A stretch of DNA of 64,000 nt from Cardinium endosymbiont of Dermatophagoides farinae. Its GTDB lineage: Bacteria > Bacteroidota > Bacteroidia > Cytophagales > Amoebophilaceae. The position numbers and the translations under genes were made by a program. The stretch is from NCBI RefSeq assembly GCF_007559345.1, contig NZ_VMBH01000001.1, positions 868,001 to 932,000 of the forward strand, given 5' to 3'. Each line of letters opens with the position of its first letter. The stretch's first letter is position 1. The notes under the pieces were generated by a model. The model was not told the origin of the DNA. It searched no databases and was given only the letters and a program-made list of their open reading frames with translations. Positions 61,185 through 64,000 of the stretch are shown in pieces.

Positions 61185-62483
61185 CTAATTATCGTCATAA
61201 TCATCTACTAAAAAAGCCTTCGTCTTGGTAATCATACGCGCAAAAGAAAAACTGCTTTTCTTTACTTTTTTAGTATTCTTTTTGGTAAAATTCAAATCAG
61301 CAGACTGAGCTGCTCTATAGTAGGCTTCTCTATAATCTAATGTTTTAAATCCAGCCAACGCCAACCCAACAGCAGTGGCATAGCTGGGGTCACGTAGCTG
61401 TTTTCTACTGCCCTCTTCTAAGTACTCATCTGGGAAGCCCAAACGTGTATCCAGCCCGGTGATCTGCTGAACAATGGATTGAATGCCTGGCAAATTAGCC
61501 GTTCCACCTGTTACAACGATACCAGCCACCAGTTTTTCATAAAAACCGGAGCGTAGCATTTCTTCATGTATAAAGGTTACCATTTCTTCTACACGTGCCG
61601 CTATAATTTTAGTCAAATTGGTGCTAGCCACCTCTTTTGGCGCACGGTTGCGCAATCCTGGAATGGTGATGACCGCTTGAGCAGCATTAGGTTCAATATT
61701 ACCAAATTTTACTTTTAACAGCTCCGCTTGCCGCTCCATCACCATACAACTCTGTTGTATATCTGAAGTAATCATATGCCCTCCAAGTGGAATGGTAGCA
61801 GTATACCGAATAATGGCATCGCAAAAGATGACTAGGTTAATAATACTCCCACCAAAATCAATCAAACAGACACCTGCTTCTTTCTCTTCGTCGCTCAATA
61901 GAGCCAAACTGGCTGCTAGTCCAGATGCCATAACCATTTCTGCTTCTACACCAGCCTTTTTAATACATTTGTGTATGTTTTGAATGGCATGCGTCTTAGC
62001 GGTAATGAGATGAAAATTTGCTTCTAACTTTACGCCTAACATACCTACTGGATCCTGGATTACAATTTCATAATCTATGGTATATTCTTGCGGCACGGCA
62101 TGCACAATTTCTGTACCTAGAGGAGTTACAATGCGGTACATATCGCTGGTAAGCTTTTTGATGTCTTCGACTGTAATCTCTTCTTCTACAGTATCTCTAG
62201 TAATGCTACCATGGTGGCAAGAACCTGCCACATGCTTGCCCGAAACATTGACATTAACGACATTGATATTGATACCAGAATCCTCCTCAGCAGCTTGCAG
62301 TGCTTGCTTGATGGCAATAGCTGCTTTGTCAATGTTAACAATCATACCACGTACCATCCCATCTGCAGCAGCAGTTCCCATGCCTAGCACCTCAAGTTTA
62401 CCAGCATCATACTGGCTTTGTGCCCCTATAACTACACAAATTTTACTGGTACCTATGTCAAGACTAGCGATAATTTCTGACAT
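61185..62483 (-). CDS. ftsA: Cell division protein FtsA
   Basis: Actin-like membrane anchor for FtsZ. MSEIIASLDIGTSKICVVIG, VNVSGKHVAGSCHHGSITRD, GVCLIDFGGSIINLVIF (phosphate-2), GIVVTGGTANLPGIQ. 432 residues; basic C-terminal stretch KKNTKKVKKSSFSFARMITK. The other division genes usually found upstream (ftsQ, murC) are absent. Intact. Confidence 0.95.
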   Translation of the reverse strand: MSEIIASLDIGTSKICVVIGAQSQYDAGKLEVLGMGTAAADGMVRGMIVNIDKAAIAIKQALQAAEEDSGININVVNVNVSGKHVAGSCHHGSITRDTVEEEITVEDIKKLTSDMYRIVTPLGTEIVHAVPQEYTIDYEIVIQDPVGMLGVKLEANFHLITAKTHAIQNIHKCIKKAGVEAEMVMASGLAASLALLSDEEKEAGVCLIDFGGSIINLVIFCDAIIRYTATIPLGGHMITSDIQQSCMVMERQAELLKVKFGNIEPNAAQAVITIPGLRNRAPKEVASTNLTKIIAARVEEMVTFIHEEMLRSGFYEKLVAGIVVTGGTANLPGIQSIVQQITGLDTRLGFPDEYLEEGSRKQLRDPSYATAVGLALAGFKTLDYREAYYRAAQSADLNFTKKNTKKVKKSSFSFARMITKTKAFLVDDYDDN

Positions 62484-62802
62484 GCCTAAAAGGATATATG
62501 GTGATGAACACTGCGCTATAAAGAGCAGACAGATGTATAGTTAAATAAAACCTACCCTATTGCCTGGTAATAAAGGACTTATGTTAAGCACAGCAATTTA
62601 TTAAAATTTATCGAAAATAAACATGGTAACATGGATTAACTACAACAGCAACTACCTATTTGCATAAATAGAAAAATTTACTTAATATAAAATAATGTGG
62701 ATTTATTTTTTAGGTATCCATTCAAGCAATGGAGTCAGTTTCAGCGTTCTACGGTTGGCAAATCTTAGCAAATTAGAGCACAACGTTCATTTAATTAATA
62801 AT
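62484..62802. other. Non-coding stretch upstream of ftsA
   Basis: AT-rich, no gene supported. It probably carries the ftsA promoter (minus strand), but no motif is certain. Confidence 0.4.
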
Positions 62803-62939
62803 AGACCTTCTGTAAAACCTATTTGTGATCAGCAGTTTTTAGAAGAAGCGCAGTCGCCAGAATACTAAATGTATTTGAGGAGCATAGACAAGCTTCGACA
62901 CCAAAATTGCCATTTAGCAATAGGTTTTGCAGAAGGTCT
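62803..62939 (-). repeat. Family A interspersed repeat, copy 13
   Basis: AGACCTTCTGTAAAACCTAT to GCAGAAGGTCT; flanked by TAATA on the left and TAATG on the right. Confidence 0.85.
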
Positions 62940-62963
62940 AATGTAAACTTAACGCATCATATC

Positions 62964-63548
62964 ATGAATAATATATACAGATTACCAAAGCATATTAGCC
63001 ATATCATATCACGGTATATAATGGCTAGCATTATAGGCACACCACTTATTACTGCTTGCAGCAATGGCGGCCCCAGTTATGGCATGGACAGCAAAGAAGC
63101 TAATCAAATAAGTTCAAGCCCAGCAACTAAAAACGCAGCAGTACAAACGCTAGATGAACACGACAATGCTGCAATACATGTAGCAGCAGAAAGAGATAAT
63201 CTGGATGATTTTAAAAGGCTAATTACAGAAAATCCAAAAGTTTTGGAAACAGTTAATAAATATGGGAATACACCACTCCACATAGCAGCACTTAGGGGCC
63301 ATATAGCGCTAGTCAAATGGATAGTTGAATGGATAAAAAATGACCCAACAAGCAGTAACCTACTCAACATACAAAATAACAATGGGCATATTCCGGCACA
63401 TCAGGCAGCACGTAAAGGTCGTCAAGAAGTATACAATTTACTCGCAGCAGCTGGAAGTGATTTAACCATAAAATGTATAAAACATGGAATGACTCCTCCA
63501 GAGGAACTGGAAAAGGCATTGAAAGAGGCGCTGGAAACTAAAAAGTAG
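62964..63548 (+). CDS. Ankyrin-repeat lipoprotein
   Basis: Start at 62964 (MNNIYRLPKHISHIISRYIM); the upstream in-frame codons lie inside the family A repeat. A hydrophobic segment ends in LITACSNGG, a lipobox. Three ankyrin repeats follow: HDNAAIHVAAERDNLDDFKR, YGNTPLHIAALRGHIALVKW and NNGHIPAHQAARKGRQEVYN, ending with a charged helix EELEKALKEALETKK. Ankyrin lipoproteins in symbionts may face the periplasm or be exported; role inferred. Followed by a terminator. Confidence 0.85.
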   Translation: MNNIYRLPKHISHIISRYIMASIIGTPLITACSNGGPSYGMDSKEANQISSSPATKNAAVQTLDEHDNAAIHVAAERDNLDDFKRLITENPKVLETVNKYGNTPLHIAALRGHIALVKWIVEWIKNDPTSSNLLNIQNNNGHIPAHQAARKGRQEVYNLLAAAGSDLTIKCIKHGMTPPEELEKALKEALETKK

Positions 63549-63570
63549 GATTTTATATCCTACTTTCTAT
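63542..63570 (+). terminator. Rho-independent terminator after the ankyrin lipoprotein
   Basis: AAAGTAGGAT and ATCCTACTTT pair around TTTTAT; a short T-rich tail follows. Overlaps the stop codon of the gene. Confidence 0.7.
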
Positions 63571-63628
63571 TGCATCAAAAGGCATTTCCTTCATTTAAAG
63601 CTATGGATATATCATCAAAAGGATTCCA

Positions 63629-64000
63629 TCAAAGCAACTGCTCAACTGTGCGATATTCTGGGGCAAAATAAATTACAAACTCCGACTTAGCGGTTTGAAT
63701 CCATTTGTCAACGGCTTCTTTTTTTCTCTTTTGGAGCAAGCCATAATGGATCTGTTCATAATCCTGCGTGAGGTTCATCAGATGGGCCTCTACTTTTTGT
63801 TTGAGCAAGAGCAAGCGCCAAGCTGATTTATGAGATGTACCCATATACTGGGGCGCGCTGACTTCACCTACTTGAAGCCTATCAATGGCAAAATAGACTT
63901 CTGAATCTAAGGATTCAACAGGAACAAATAGGCTAGGCAAGCGGTCACCGCCTTGGTAAGGGGTTGCAATCAATCCTCCCTGAGCGGCTGTTTCCTTGTC
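63629..64000 (-). CDS. SurA/PpiC-type periplasmic peptidyl-prolyl isomerase, C-terminal end
   Basis: Partial; the gene enters from beyond 64000 and reads KETAAQGGLIATPYQGGDRL, then FAIDRLQVGEVSAPQYMGTS, WRLLLLKQKVEAHLMNLTQD and ends VIYFAPEYRTVEQLL. QVGEVSxP followed by a W-R-L-L-x-L-K strand and a DY..I...L..KRK helix is the C-terminus of SurA-like chaperones that assist outer-membrane proteins. The catalytic domains lie outside the window. Confidence 0.65.
   Translation of the reverse strand, partial: DKETAAQGGLIATPYQGGDRLPSLFVPVESLDSEVYFAIDRLQVGEVSAPQYMGTSHKSAWRLLLLKQKVEAHLMNLTQDYEQIHYGLLQKRKKEAVDKWIQTAKSEFVIYFAPEYRTVEQLL

Noticed and set aside
21012-62939. Repeated sequences considered as a CRISPR array
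   Set aside because: Copies are kilobases apart, in both orientations, with no regular spacers and no cas genes.
62907-62963. N-terminal extension of the ankyrin lipoprotein
   Set aside because: Those codons lie in the family A repeat; the ATG at 62964 gives a proper lipoprotein signal.

Overview
The window looks like the chromosome of an intracellular Bacteroidetes symbiont of the Amoebophilaceae, most likely Candidatus Cardinium or a close relative of Amoebophilus. The basis is a Bacteroidetes-type conjugative transposon (traG, traJ, traK, traN), a Bacteroidetes-style ribosomal superoperon, ankyrin-repeat proteins, a Tlc-type nucleotide transporter, Rpn/PD-(D/E)XK nuclease-type mobile genes, a retained lipoate synthase, low GC and many dispersed short repeats. 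The genus is an inference; no 16S rRNA is present.

Layout. 1-2900: degraded tra genes. 2867-6619: a Tn3-family transposon (copy A) cut short on its right side. 6588-9916: an accessory island with the end of a VirE/DUF3874-like protein, two lipoprotein genes (one SUKH-like) and a 0.8 kb non-coding stretch. 9917-13812: a second, full-length Tn3 copy (B) in inverted orientation, which cut the 5' end off an ankyrin gene (to 15507). 15582-35867: housekeeping genes mixed with accessory ones: tsaD, a Lol/FtsX permease, proS, RNase P RNA, lepB, an outer-membrane barrel, an ABC-F ATPase, lipA, remnants of an S9 peptidase and an IS66 transposase, an M16 protease, a MerR regulator, an Rpn nuclease, an M23 peptidase, dnaK and a signal-peptide-bearing MutS-like ATPase. 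36547-41202: NTT transporter, mnmA, a PP2C-like lipoprotein and a nuclease fragment. 41549-56044: the S10-spc-alpha ribosomal superoperon on the minus strand (rplC to rplQ) with secY, infA and rpoA. 56240-62483: secA, tRNA-Phe, ftsZ and ftsA. 62964-64000: an ankyrin lipoprotein and the end of a SurA-like chaperone.

The strongest unexplained signal is a set of short interspersed elements. Family A (about 120-145 bp, inverted-repeat ends, both orientations) has at least 14 full or partial copies. Family B has three, family C (large hairpins) two plus a half copy, and family D two. Several sit inside the ribosomal superoperon, and a related perfect palindrome replaces helix P9 of the RNase P RNA. 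In two subfamilies the end sequence has changed while both ends stay complementary, which points to conserved structure or active terminal repeats.

Many genes, including ones expected to be essential (rplF, rplE, rpsS, mnmA, lepB), carry single-base frame breaks, often in homopolymers. Either the assembly has indel errors, or the organism tolerates them by slippage, or some genes are truly decaying. Pseudogene calls in this window should be read with that in mind.
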